Positions 13,201-26,314 of a stretch of DNA of 64,000 nt are shown here, in pieces. The stretch lies in the NCBI RefSeq assembly GCF_018139145.2, contig NC_059476.1, positions 6,113,501-6,177,500 on the forward strand. The letters run 5' to 3'. Position 1 is the stretch's first letter; each line of letters begins with the position of its first letter. The translations under genes and the position numbers were made by a program. Source of the DNA: Gymnogyps californianus. Taxonomy: Eukaryota; Chordata; Aves; Accipitriformes; Cathartidae. The notes beneath the pieces were generated by a model. It made no database searches and was not told the origin of the DNA. It saw nothing but the letters and a program-made list of their open reading frames with translations.

Positions 13201-16200
13201 TGATCTTGTGGGACAAGATAAACAGTCGTTACCTCTGCTAATGATGTTGAATCCCTGTGATATGCTAATCATAAAGTAACAGCGCCCACATCGAACTACC
13301 TAATTAAATTTCTTAGGAATAGATTACAGTGGGATTATTGGTTTTCTCCACACTGGCATCAGATCGTAATACAACTAGCCAAAGTTCAGATACGTTTACA
13401 ATGCTAATATAGCTGGGACTGATTTCTCTTCTATTAACAGTAATGTTATAGTAATGGCTAGAGGTTCTGGCTGTGACAGGGGCTCCACCGCTCTCGGCAG
13501 CGTACAGGAAAGTTAAGCAAGCCCAGTGATACAAGGTGCCTCTATCAAATCTGAAAAGAGCAGTAGTGCTCTCCCGAGTCTCTGTCTAGTTACTTAATCA
13601 GAAGACAATCCTTTTCAATATATTGTTTATTATTTTGAATAATGCTCAAACTTCAGCGTACAATAGCTGCTCACCTGGATTATGTCATTTTCAGCTATGC
13701 GAATTTTCTAGTAATGAGAACCCCTGGGGCTGGATACCATCTGTTTTCCAGAGTTCCTGTCATCTTAATATCTAAGGGCAGATTAAAAAAAAAGCTCTAA
13801 TGGGATTTAAGTGCCTATAAAGCATGGATTTTCATGCTCATCTTACTATTAACACATTCAAGGTGGTTGCTTTGATTTTATTTCTTTTTCTCCTAACCTC
13901 TTTCAAAATATAGCTAGTGTGCTATCATTTTCTCCCTGGTCTGTGCCAAATCATGAAAGGTGACTTAATCTGTTGAGAGTCCCTCTCAATCATTATGCTT
14001 TAAGCTTCAATTCATGACTCAACAGCTAAATATTCAAAAACAGAGCAATTTCTCAGTGTTTTTTCACTAAGTTAAGTGGGGTGACAAGGCCAGTGAAGTT
14101 TTGATTTCAGAAGATCAAAATGGAATGTGGCTAGTCTGTGCAAAATGAAGGTGGTGAAAAATTACTAAGACTGACTGTACAACATATCCACAATTTCCTT
14201 AAATATATTTCCAAATTAGAATAATTTGGATTCTCCATAACTGAAAGCTCTTTCAAAAGTGTTCTCTATTTTTAGTTTTACAGATCATTAGTGCTATTTT
14301 AGAATGTTCTAATATTACATGATTTAAGTCCATGAAGCAATTACATCGGTAGGCAAAAATTGCATGGAAGAATGAGGCAATTTAAAATGTGTCATTTGAT
14401 AAGAATGGATGGAGAAATAGAAAATATTTATCCACATATAATATCTTCTTCTCAAAGGACAACTAGAGAAGCAACCTGGGCAGATTAAAGGAATCTAAAA
14501 GTCAAATACTTAATGGCTACTGTAGGTTGCAAGGTGAAATAATGATTAAGAAATGAGAACCACAGTGAGAGAAATGTGATGCAAAGCTGTGGAGAATAAG
14601 GCCCTTTCACTCTCTGGATTCATTCTTCCATTCCTAGAGCCCCTTATACTTGATGGGCTGCTCTCCTATTCTAAATTCTCCTCTTCTAAACACTCTCCTC
14701 ATAATGATTACTGTTTTTTCTTTTTAAACTTTTAGGCTAAAATATTTAGAGAATAATCATATAGATCTCTCTGAAGCTTGGTGATATTTGAAATAATAGT
14801 AGCTCAGTACTCTATTGTATAGGCACACATATGTTCATTCCTCAGAAGATGGGACAGTTATGCAGGCGGGACTTTGTTACTGATTGCACCACATTAGGTA
14901 TTTCAGAAGCAGCTGAAGATCCTAATAATTTCTTTTACTTAGTCCTACTTCAGAGCTAAAAGCTCAGTGCAAGGGCATGGAGGTGTTACCCAAGCATGAA
15001 CCTTTTCAGATCAGATTCAGGGGATGGAGCCTGAAAAGATGCACACACGAGTCTCTGAAAATCTTCACTACCAGAAACAATGCTGTGAAATATGTCTGTG
15101 AAGACTTCTGGGTTTGTATCATAAAATTTAGTGATATCTTTTAACAACCCATTAGGTGGGTGTTTACATATGGATATTTGTGTATAGGTATTTATATTCT
15201 AGGTTATATGGTAAAGAAAAATGGTTCTTTTTATTGCTGGTTGCTGATATTTGAGGTATTTGAAGTATTTTTTGCACTGCTGTTTTTAAAATAATGCTCA
15301 AATTGTTTACACATAAATTACTGATAAGGCCAAGGATTTTATTTTCACTGCTCACTGAAAAATGTAAAAAATGTGAATCTAACTATTAGGACTACCCACA
15401 GTATCTGGTAAGAGATAAAAAAAAAAAATCCTCTCCCATCTTCCCCAATCACATATGAGAAACAGACCAAGGATTCTGTGATACGTGTTACCAGTCTGTG
15501 GACAGAGAACTGGACAGATGGGTGCTGTATCTGTATGATACGTCCTAGACCCTGAGTGCTAGCTGTGGCTGTAATCATTTTCATTTTCATTATTCATAAA
15601 AAAAAAGAGTTGACTCAATGAAATCAACTTAAACAGAGGTTTAACTCTGATATTACTGAACTATGCAAAAAGCCCCTATGCAAGTAACTTAATTCTCCAA
15701 GTGGGATATAGTTAAAACAGAACGAATCCTGCAAGCCTTGAAGAAGAATAAGGCAGGGGTATTTAAAGAGGATCTGCCCCTGAACACCCAATGCTATCTG
15801 TCATGAGATGAGCACTGAGCTGGAGTAAGTGTGTTTGAAATGCTCCACCTGAATTGTTTTGCCCCTTTAAGAAGAAAATCTAGTTCTGAAGGAATCATAG
15901 CCTGGGTGCATAGTAGAAAGGTTGGAAAAGCTTCACTGTCGTCATTTTTGTTCCTATGCCCAAAGACTGTACCAAATAAATCAGAAATTTTTGTCTGTTG
16001 CACTCTTAACTTTCTGGATCGAGACTGTATTCAGCTCAGGTTGCAGACAGAAATGCTCACGATGGGGTTGCTAAGACTCACAAGCATGACTTATATTTGG
16101 GACGGAAAGATTTCACCTTTAACCCAGTTAGACATAGCACATTTCTCACTGGTTGCTAATTACTGTGATTAGTGTTTATAAATATTAGTTTCTTCATTTT

Positions 16201-16440
16201 TATATTTTGATTTCTTTATACCTTTGTTACTCCTTGAGCCATCTCGATGACTTCAGCAGGTTTATTCAGGAGGCAAAGTACTAATTTTTAAGGGTAAAAG
16301 TTTCACGGACTGAGCCACTTCTTGTTTAAGTAACTTGGGTTTTGTGACTCAAAACGGTCAGCTGTTTGATATTTAACATGGCAGTGACTGCAGTTAACAC
16401 AGAAATAACTTCTTCCGTGTCGTGAGTCTGTCAGTGATGA
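10261..16440. other. Non-coding stretch, no gene seen
   Basis: No gene, RNA or named repeat was recognised. The block 11040-11340 has the texture of constrained non-coding DNA: mixed composition, no simple repeats, a forkhead-like TGTTTAC and several TAAT or ATAAA cores. That is only an impression. A-runs occur near 10881 and 11001. Confidence 0.5.
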
Positions 16441-16466
16441 ATAAACACGGCACCACACAAACTAGG

Positions 16467-16489
16467 AGCACCACACCTCACGTGGTGCT
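16467..16489. other. Perfect 8-bp inverted repeat with an E-box
   Basis: Arms at 16467-16474 (AGCACCAC) and 16482-16489 (GTGGTGCT) pair exactly around a 7-nt loop. A CACGTG hexamer, the palindromic E-box bound by basic helix-loop-helix leucine-zipper factors, sits at 16479-16484 across the loop and the right arm. A hairpin of this size is expected by chance in 64 kb, so its function is open. Confidence 0.45.
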
Positions 16490-18250
16490 TTATTTTGCAA
16501 AATCACTATGAGGACAGAGCAGTTCTTTGGTGCAGTGGCACCTTTTTGTGCTTTTGCATTTTATCTGGTGCTAGTTGGTTTCCCAAATTATATATAAAAA
16601 AAAAAAAAGGGGTGAAGACTAATGTTGTCTAAGAGATGGTTAACACCTGATGTGCTGTTGTCTGTAGTTTCCTGCTACACACCTTTGTGTTGGTCCGACC
16701 AGCCGCCTCCAGATATTTATTTGTGGATTTGTAAATAATCCAGGGATACTGTGCAAGGCTGTAGAGTCCCTCGCCCCTTATATGGATGGCATTGCAGCAT
16801 CGGTATTAGCGCAGCGCCTCGCTGACAGATTGCTGCTCTGATGATGGCGAGGGGTCACACGTATTTCTAACCCCTAATTTGCCCGATGAGAGACTATTGA
16901 GGTTGAAAGAAGCAATTGCTTCACTTCTGCTTTTCTCGGATTGTTCTCTCTTTGAGGACAATTTCCTAAACAATCTTGCTGCTCTTAATGAGAAAAGCCC
17001 AAAGTGTTTATTGTAACCTGCTTTGAACTGTTAGCAGCTCCAGAGGAGGGAGGTCTTCGAACAGAGCCCGTCTTGTGCCAAAAAGAGAGCGCGCGGCAGA
17101 GTGGGGTTGAGGTACAGAAGCAGGGCAGCGAGAGCGCAGCGTTAATAAAAACACTGCAAATGAAACGTTAGCGCGGGGTGGTGAAAGAGCTCAATTTTAT
17201 TTTGTTTTCACACATTAGGTTTTGCTTAAAGCAGACAAGTACCAGGGAGAGCGTTCTGAAAAGAGGCTTTGTATAGGAGCTGGGGCTCTATCCATCAGAT
17301 TTGTCATTTCAGGAATGCAGCCAGATGTATTGACTTACTAGCAATTGCATTGGTGCCATCTGGCCTGCTGGAGGCTGTATTAAAGATGGAAAAAACTGAA
17401 CAGAAAGAAATGAAATTTGTTCATCATGCCATTACCCTAGCTGCTTATTTAAAGAGGGAAAAAATGTAACTTCTTGGCAGGGGGTATGCTGTTTGAAAAT
17501 AAAATATAAGGTTTTAAGGACCACAAGTTTCAAACCCAAGCACTGATGTTTATAAGTAGCCTTGAAAGCTGGGCCTCACTGTTGTCATTTTGTGTATTGT
17601 TTTTTGTTTTTTTTTTTTAAATGGAAAAATGCTTTCAAATCCTACTGTTCTGACTTGGAGAGCAAAAAACACCCCGAGACCCCTGCCTGGTCCACTGCAG
17701 CATTTATATTTATTCATTCTCAGTTCTCCCCAATACTAGTTTAGCTTTTGGAATTGCCTCCTCCTCTCAGGAACTGAGGTTTGTAGGTGCTGTACTTTCT
17801 ACTGCTGACCTAGGAATGTCTTTATAACTTTTGGATCATTTCTTTCCAAACTTATTGACATTGGTCTCTAAGCAGAACTGCTATTCCTGGTACATCAGTA
17901 GCAATAATACATTCCTCATTTTAAGACTGACACTCCTAAATGTACTTATTTCAATTAATAAATGCCAGGCCTCAAGTATTTCCGTGCATTTCATTTAGCA
18001 AGATGTTTTTCTTAATATTAGTAGGATCAGGGCTAGTGTTAACATTTATTGACAGAATAAGAATAAATACTTTTTCAGTATAGAAATGCACTATGGCTAT
18101 AGGGTGAGAAGTGTTCCCCAGCCTTATTGAGGTATAACTTTAAACATGCTTATGTTCACATTTAATTCTACAATTAGTCTTCCTGAATCAAAAGCTGGAG
18201 GCTGCCATCTTTCCGGGAAGTGATTCCATTTGTTTCACAGGATAAAACTA
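16490..18250. other. Non-coding stretch, possible conserved block 16690-17060
   Basis: No coding signal is seen. The part from about 16690 to 17060 is free of simple repeats and moderately GC-rich. It contains several AT-rich factor-like cores (TATTTATTTG, GTAAATAAT, TAATTTG) next to GC-rich words, a texture common in vertebrate conserved non-coding elements. This is a hint only; no alignment was possible. Confidence 0.3.
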
Positions 18251-18310
18251 TGGGTCTGAACCACCTCCCACCGGAGTTAATGAAAGTTGGACTGGCTCCT
18301 GTAAGAGGCC
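18251..18310. repeat. Relic of an ancient palindromic sauropsid repeat (copy 1)
   Basis: The stretch CTCCCACCGGAGTTAATGAAAG followed by GACTGGCTCCTG resembles a degraded copy of a dispersed repeat seen in birds, crocodilians and turtles, whose core reads roughly CCATTGAAGTCAATGG. The near-palindromic core and flanking CTCC/GGAG words are the evidence. I know the pattern from memory but cannot name the family with certainty. Confidence 0.35.
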
Positions 18311-19667
18311 ATGAAGCAATTCCTAGGCATTTTCAACCTTTGTTGAAGGTCAGAAGAAAGACTTAATTACTGAAAAGTAAAACAATGTAGGTGCTAAATT
18401 AGATTATTTTATATAGTTCTTTAGTACTCTTTCATAGACGTACTAGTTAATGTACTGTCACAACAAAAGTTGTTTACAATTACTGACAAAAATGATGGAA
18501 GAAAGTACTAGAGTCCTTTTTTTTACAACATTTTTCAGTTCTGCTGTGTTCTTTTTACTACTTTTGTTTTTGCCATTTAAGATAGAAAGGTCTTGAGGGC
18601 AGGGAAGTGGAACTTTGTAAAATGCTGAACTACTTGTGGGTGAAGTCAGTGTTTTAGCACTCCCGAACACATGTGTTAGAAGAATACATGATAGTTTTAG
18701 GATTTCTACAACCATGAAACCTCCATTATAGCACTGCCAGGGTCTTCACTGTGGGTTTTTTTTCCAACAAGATGAGAAATGCTGGCACCAATACTGGAAA
18801 AGTCAACAGTGACTAAATACTCTTAAAAGAAGATGTAATGTTCTTACTCATAGTAAGTCATCGAGCTGTGTGAAAAAAGACTCAATTCAGCCCTCATTAA
18901 AGGACAGGAGAAAGACTTCTGTCCACTATAGAGAAAGCTGGTTTGTGCCTTCTGAGGAAACACTGAGCAGCATCACCTGAGCAGGAGCGTTAGCTGGTAC
19001 TGCACTGTGCTGACGTGTCCATAGCCATAGAGAGCACGGAGCTCGCTCAAGATTGCACCTAAATGGGATTGTACTGTGAAAAATCCCCTATGTCTGAATC
19101 AGCTCGGATAACGTGCCTTCTCCTTCTGCATTTGGGAGAGTGCTTATCACATATGTGATGGCCCCCCTTTTGGTTTTTGTGGTGATACAGTCCATCTCCC
19201 TGCATCAGGATGGAACGGCATGACCTGAGACGATAAAGTGGATTTGGGGTTGCTCTGAGCTGCTGCTGCTTCTGAACGCCCCGATATGTCTGCTGAAGAG
19301 CACTGTGGGGTTTTGTTGCCACTCAGTTTTTAGTCATTTGTAATATTCTGGAAATTAATTTAAATAAGATTGAGTTTGGGGTTTTTTTCCCCGATAAAAA
19401 TCAGTATTTCTGGTAGCAATGTCTGGGTTATTCCTTCAGTGGATTAATTAAAGGACTTAATCTCTGTACCTTTTATTTTGTAAATTCAGAATGTTGACAT
19501 TATTATTGTTAACAGTAATCTTATGATTATAAGCAGGAAGACGGGAGGGCTCAAGCGTATGACACATAGGACAAAATGCTCTTCTGGCCAGGAACCGCAC
19601 ACTGAGCGGAACAGTAAGGGTACAAAATATTCTGGGAAAAGAGAAACATTGCCATTTCTCTGCGGGG

Positions 19668-19689
19668 AACTTCTGCCCATGCAGAAGTT
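19668..19689. other. Perfect 9-bp hairpin
   Basis: AACTTCTGC at 19668-19676 and GCAGAAGTT at 19681-19689 are exact reverse complements around a 4-nt CCAT loop. The stem is too short for a microRNA precursor and does not extend outward. It could be cruciform-prone or a chance event. Confidence 0.5.
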
Positions 19690-20015
19690 GCCACCAGATA
19701 TTGGCAGCCCTGCCAGGAACAGAAACATTTCCAAACCCCTGTGGATAAGTTTTGAGGGAAAGAAGGCAAACCATAGGTTTGAAAGTTTAAAGAAAAAATG
19801 GAAGAGTGTCAGGAGTCGTCGTCAGATTTGCAGTATAGAAGAGGTTGCAAAATTGATTTGGGAATAATAAGTTTCCTCCCCACATTTCTCATTCTTACCC
19901 CGGTGAACTACGAAGTAGTCCAGCTTGCTCGAAATTGGAAAGATCTTCCGAAGTATGTTATGTTTTCATATTTAATCTATGAAAGTGCATAAGTATTATG
20001 TGCATGGATGTGGGC

Positions 20016-20042
20016 ATACATACATAGCATGTGTGTATGTAT
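20016..20042. other. ATAC/GTAT inverted repeat
   Basis: ATACATACA at 20016-20024 is the exact reverse complement of TGTATGTAT at 20034-20042, with a 9-nt spacer. It is low-complexity and probably arose from a small purine-pyrimidine alternating microsatellite. Confidence 0.45.
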
Positions 20043-21403
20043 TTTTAAGTGTGGGATTACAGATATTGCAGTTTTAAAGCATATTGAGTAACAGTAGCCA
20101 CTCACTGGCTCACTCAATAATGTTAATGTGAACAATAGAACTCTAGAAGTAAGAAGAATAAACAGATTAATAAACAATACTAAATAAATACAGGTAATTA
20201 AATATACTGATGAGAACAATGTAAAGTAGTAAATCTTCCACCATTTTTTATCATTCATTTAACATAAGTATTTATGTTATATACCTGCACAAATGGAAAC
20301 GCATACCTTTTCTGTATTTTTTTAGCAATATAGCATCCATAAGATAAAACAAGGGTAGTAAAGGGGAGTGGGGGAAGGCAGGAAAACTTTTATTCCTCAC
20401 TGTCTAGAGTGGTTTATTTTTTGATTAATTTTTTTTTTTTTTAACTGCACTTCTAGCACCCAGTAAACAGAGAGTGACAGTTGTTAGTGTTCAGAAGGCA
20501 TAGATACTATCTTATCTGGTGAGTTCGATGGGATTTTAATACGGGTTTGGAAAAGTTCATTGTACACCAGAAAATTTAAGAGAAGACCACGTGGAAAAAT
20601 TGCTTTAAAAAGTTTCTGGAAGACCTGGAGCAGCACAGCATGTGCATATGTAAATATTTAAACCAAACACAGTGTTTTAGTAGCCTTGGACAACTCTGAA
20701 ATCCGTGGATGTTTTCTTCATGAATATGAGAACAGTATTTTGTCAGTCTGTTTTTTATTAACACAAACAGACTAGTGGTAGTGACATAGGTAGTGACAGA
20801 AGGTGTATTTATAATAAATAATGGACTGCCGAAGGGGAGAACTGTGCAAGGGACAACTTTCATGTGTACTTTTTGGTGATGCATGACCTACCCTTACTCC
20901 ACAGGCCTTTTATCATCTCTACATGAAAGAAACATGTTTTAGCCAAGTTCATGTGGACTTGATAGCTCTATCTTTGTAGCTTTTTCTACAGTACTCCCCA
21001 AAGGGCTGATAATAATATGTAGTCAACCACCTTTAGACCATTGTTAGGTCAAATTGGACAAAATAGAGTAGTTTCCAAAACTGAAAACCCCTGTATGGGT
21101 GACAAGAGAAATAAAAGCAAGTGTAAGTCCAGGCAAAACACCTAGAGGTGGCCAGCAGTTTCAGTGTCAGAGGGGGATTGAATGCCTCACTCAAATCTGG
21201 TCTCCACACAGACTTGTTGACAGCTTGCACTGTTTCTACTCTTGTTGTGGGTATTCTGCACGTTCAGAGAGAATCCTACTGCCCATGAAGGTATGTCCAA
21301 CTCAGAAACTTTAAAACATTATATATAGGAAGAGAAGACAAAACTCTGCTAGTTTAATTCCGAAACTCGCCTCGAAATGAATCCCGTGAGGTCAGTGAGG
21401 GCA

Positions 21404-21472
21404 AGGTCCTGGTGCCACTCTACTCTGTGTGAAAATTACACCGTGACTTCAGCTGCACCAAGACTTTGCCCC
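21404..21472. repeat. Relic of an ancient palindromic sauropsid repeat (copy 2)
   Basis: GGTCCTGGTGCCACTC, then AAAATTACACCGTGACTTCAG and CACCAAGACTTTGCCC, follow the order of the same old repeat: a GATCCTGG end, a TTGACTTCA core and an ACCAGGATTTCACCC end. Divergence is high, so the boundaries are approximate. Confidence 0.4.
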
Positions 21473-24400
21473 TTCTGCTTGGAGGAATGAAGCTTCAGTT
21501 CTTTGACAATATTTTTTCAACTCCAGATTTCTAATACAAAACATTAGCTTTGTGTATTAGGGTTAAAATTAAAAATTCACAGCCTAATGAGAAATAAATC
21601 CAAGATCTGTCACTTCTGTTACACTGCCAAAAGCAGATTCTGAAAACTGAAATGGCTGCAGTCATCTTTCTCCTTGCTGAAGTTCAAGTTCCTATGCTAT
21701 TAATTCATTTATTATGCTTAGGTGATGTACTCAATCTATTTTTTTTTTAAAGGGATTGCTTGCCTTTTTTTCCCCTCCAATTAAATGATGACTCTGCTAA
21801 GTGCATTTAACAGTCACTGACAGTAGTACTTTGAATTTCAGGAGTGCTAGTTATTCTTATTGTTATGCTGTTCTTTATCCTCACAGCAGCGATAGCTCCA
21901 GAATGCCTGTATTAAGCACAAAGCCAACCTTAATTTTGCAATTAAAAGGAAAGTAATTTGATGATGTGCACACAGACCAATGGGGCACGTGTGTGTGCAT
22001 ATAAACACTGCAGCATCGTATGGAAGCTCTTAATGAAACCCTTATGATATGAATAATACTCAAGTTACAAATGCTACAGCTTATCTGTTATGTGTGGTAG
22101 GTGATAATAACTCTGCAATTCAGTCAAGGTAGGAAAGCAATTTTAGTAAACATAATACCTGAAAGCAATTTTCAAATTAATCCCTGAGTTCTAATGTATA
22201 GTAATCTCCAAAAGAGTTAGGTTATTTTTCAAATCCAATTTCCAGCTTGTGTTGACGGTTTTTAACCATTAGTGCCACATTGCTTGCCACCTCAAATCCC
22301 CCACTTTCAGCATGTGATATTCAGGTGTGTTGTAGTGACAAGCTTATAATTTTCTGAGCAAGCTGTCAGAATGCACCTTCCACTGGAAACAGAAACATGA
22401 CGTGGAAAACTGGGACATGACAGATGAATTATGGCATGTATTCGTATGAAGCGTAAGACTGGGATATGACAGAGGTCTGTTTGTGGATCCGCATGTGGTG
22501 GAGAGGAGATGACTAGGGAAGCATTATTCACTGTCTCTTACACCAAGAGAAGTTAGGGATACCTAAGTAAATTACTGCCTAGCAGGTTTACAACAAACAT
22601 GACAACAAACTCATACATACACAGGAAATTGTGAAGCCAAAAGCACCCAGGATTTTAAAAACATCATGTCTCTCCAGTCAGATGCATTGGTGTCTATTAA
22701 ACATGATGTTTGGTAGCAGTCTCCAGCACAGAAACTACATCAACCATTGACTACTGGAAGGAGACAAGAAACACTCTATCTTTGTTTCTTACTTTTCTGT
22801 TACCCAGCACTTCTGGCTGTTGTTTCAGATTAAATGACCTTCACTGAACTGAAAGCCTTTAAGGCTTTTCTTCGTGGCAAGAGAACTTCTGAACATGCAA
22901 ATGGGCTGGTCTTGAGTTCAGTGCAAAACTTGGTCATTCCTATTTGGCCTTTTCTTCTAAAATTTAGAGCTCCCTGGAAGATGGAGGAATTGTATCTTTC
23001 CTACCAACCATGCTGCAGGTTTCCCCACATCTGCGTTCCAACCTTTTCCAAAGGTTGGTATGCAGTTGAGGAGGAAAATCATGCCCCTGCATCACTTTAC
23101 TCCTCTCTGTCTCATTTTTCTGCCATTTGTCTGAGGACAGGGAACAATTGTCCTTAATCTCTATGGTGGGGAATGCTGCTCAGCTCTTCCCTTCTCGTTA
23201 AGTACCCACAGGGACAATCCAGCCTTTCACTATTGCAATTACTGTATCAGACACTAACAGAAGAGTATCAATGTCATTCTAAAAGACACAGTTTTACTAT
23301 CCTGACATAAAGGCCTTAGACTATCAAAATTCTTCTTTAACCATGCCAGGAAAACAATTGAAAGCATATTTAGCTGTATGGATGTAGAAACCTAGAGGAA
23401 TTTTGTTGGTCTTGTGGTTAGCTGAGGAAAGATGTGGAGAGGCGTTTAAATGAAGAGTTTTTACAAGCCATATATTCATGTTCCTGAAATTTGAGAGAAT
23501 ACATTTGACAATAGCACTCACATTAAAAACTGGATACGAGATTCTTTAGGATTGTTCTTGTGTGCCTTTGGCTGCCTTGGTAATATTTGTGGAGAGAGAA
23601 TTTCAGTCACTGTTCAGGATTTGTTCAGGGAAGGCAACTTGGACCTTTTCGAAGTTGATGCACTTCTATCTTGACTACAATTAAATGCTCTTCAGGTAAT
23701 GTTTCAGCTTAGCTGAGATTTTTTTTCCAAGCAGAATCTCTCTCCAAATGTTGCAGTCAATGCAAACTTTCCATTCAGATCAAAGCATATATGCTGGCTC
23801 TGTGTTATCACCTGACAACATTATCATTGGGAATATTAAGCTGTCAACAAGAGATCTGAAGGAATCATTTTCCCAATCTGCACTGAATTACAGAGGATGG
23901 GAGTCTATCACACATAAAAGTCTTTCCATTTTCTAAGTCTGTATCTAATTCTAATAGTTTCAATCTGACCTCAGACTGGATTTCCCTCTTGTTTTAAATC
24001 ATGCTCAAGACACCTTCTAATGGCTTAGTTACAAGATTTGTAACAATTCAACACATTTGTGTATGTATTTATGTTATTTTTTTTTAGACGTATTTAAACC
24101 TGTATGTGCCAAGCCTATGTGTGGAGAGAGTAGTGTCTTTTTGCTGAAGCGCTCACCACTGCTCAGTTATATATCTTTCACTTTCTTGTTGCATTCCTGA
24201 TTAATATGTTGTTTGCATGGCTTTATGCTAACACACACATCATTTGGGACTGAGTGTGGGTCAGTGTCAAGTGGGACAGGATTAGAATGTGGGAGGTTGC
24301 TAGCATTAATGCTTAGCTAGTAGGATTAGGATAAAGCTGTAATTGAACAGTTCAACTAACCTGGGATTCATCAAGAGATCAAATACATTACAGTGGTCAA

Positions 24401-26240
24401 TGAAAGGAACTTTTAAACTATCAAGGCAATGTCGTATTGCAAAGCTCTAATTGCAAAGAGGCAGGGTTAAGCACTTATCTCATCTTGCATGTACAAATGT
24501 AAGATTCTCTGCTGGTTTTGGCATCGCAATCTGTGTTTCTGAATGTTTAGAGATAGCGGGACAATGAGAAATGAAAAAGTGTTTTGTCTAAGAAAGTTCA
24601 AAAAATGGCAGTGATACAATAGTATTTAATGAAATCCCATTAGAGACACGCTATCTGGTGGAATTTGGAGGGACTCGGAAGTGATAAAAAAAAGTAAAAA
24701 AATCTCAAAGGACCTTTGAAAAAGGTATTTTAAATGAATGAATAACTCCAGCAACTTACTATTTGCAGAGACAAAATTTCACATATTTCTCTAATCCTGC
24801 CAGTCTGTGGGCTAGGGAGGTAACACTCGCTAGAGCAGATACATCAAAATACATAAAACGGTACATAGGCTTGGTGGTGGTCCTCTGTACAGGGATGATA
24901 TGTGATAATACACCATAAAGATGGTCCCCCTAGCCTTGACAGGTCACCCTGAAACTATAATGGGTGATAGTGTTGAAAAGTCCACAATGCTGATAAATTC
25001 CTAAAAATAGCATCCTGTTTTCACCTAAATCTGCATTCCAGCCACCACGTAATTGGCATATGTTAGTGCAGAGAGAGCAATCACGTTGTGCAATTTGTCT
25101 TGGCTGTGCTCATTTTTGGGGGGAAAAATGGGAATGAAATAATAGATTTTGATGACATCATAGCTATGGCTAAGATTAAAACTGCTCCCCTGTGGGGTGT
25201 TGGTGGGATTTTTGCTCTATCAGCTTCATGGACGCGTATATTTGTACTGTACTGGCAGCGGGCCAGTTTCTATGATTGTTTTATTGGGTGTCCAGTGTTA
25301 TGAAGCCTCTCTGTGTTTTTTCCCCTTTCACTTTTTACTTCTGAACTGCCTTTCTGTAACCAATTTGCATTACTTTATGTTAAGTTTCACGTGCCATGTG
25401 TCAGCTGAATTACACATCAGATCTAAAGATTCAAAGCCCTTTGAATTCTTCTTGGTGGCTATGCTATATTTACTACTCACTTGCTTGTGTGTGATCGAGG
25501 AATTTAACAAGTTTTCAACTGTTTTCCATGTCTGAGGATATCTAGGCACAGGATAGATTAAAAAACCTGTAAAGATCCCAAAAGGGAACATTTAGGGATA
25601 ACTAGCCATACAATTTATACCCTGCTGTATAACAATCCTCTTGTGTTCTGGCTTTTATGTGCATTCAGCAATTGCATTATTCGGTTGATTTATGAGGACA
25701 AAAAAGTCCATTCTTTATGCCTGTGAAATGCATAGCACAGATAAGTCTTGATGTTGTCTCAGGAGAACCGGAGGGGTACTGAAATATACAAATCATTAAT
25801 AAATTATCATCGTAATAATGTCAAGTTGCTACATGCTAGTCTCCATGAAATCCATAATGGGCTTGAGGTTGTAAAAATATGTATCTTTTCTTAAAGCCTT
25901 AAAATACTTTTACTGTGGTTTATATTTTAATTTAGCCACACTGATGTATTTCTAAGGTTCAATAAAAATAATGTAACGATGTGGGCTGTATCCCATTCCC
26001 AGAAAGAATGAATTTTTAAAGATTCAGCAATATCACCAAATTTGACATCTTACTTTTCATCGGTTCTCCTGATTCCTGCATGGGCCACCCATGAAGCTGC
26101 CCAAATGTTGTGCAGAATTTTGTCTGAGGTTTTTCTGAGCTGCTTCTTGTTGGGAGTAGAATAGGTATATCGAGCATGATTCCCTTCTTTTTTTTCATGT
26201 TTCTGTAAATCACAGGTAACAGAGATAGCTGTGAATGACT
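21473..26240. other. Non-coding stretch, no gene seen
   Basis: No exon, RNA gene or recognisable transposon was found. The longest frames (107 and 112 codons near 22834 and 25197) have no visible domain. Composition is AT-rich throughout. Confidence 0.55.
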
Positions 26241-26314
26241 TAATTCTGCTCTTCCATCCAGCTGAAGTCAGCAGAGTGAAGATGGTGTAAATAGGCTCAG
26301 AGTCAGGCTCTTAG
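26241..26314. repeat. Relic of an ancient palindromic sauropsid repeat (copy 3)
   Basis: The order AATTCTGCTCT, GCTGAAGTCAGCAGAGT, GGTGTAAAT and CAGAGTCAGGCTC matches my memory of a dispersed sauropsid repeat with a TGAAGTCAATGGAGT core and GGTGTAAAT and CAGAATCAGGCCC flanks. This is the clearest of the copies. Confidence 0.45.

Larger units (their letters stand above)
18311..21403. other. Non-coding stretch, no gene seen
   Basis: No gene or named repeat was recognised. Two small hairpins are listed separately. Overlapping frames of 72 to 114 codons at 19457-19867 lie on both strands and show no domain. 20130-20290 is very AT-rich. Confidence 0.55.
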
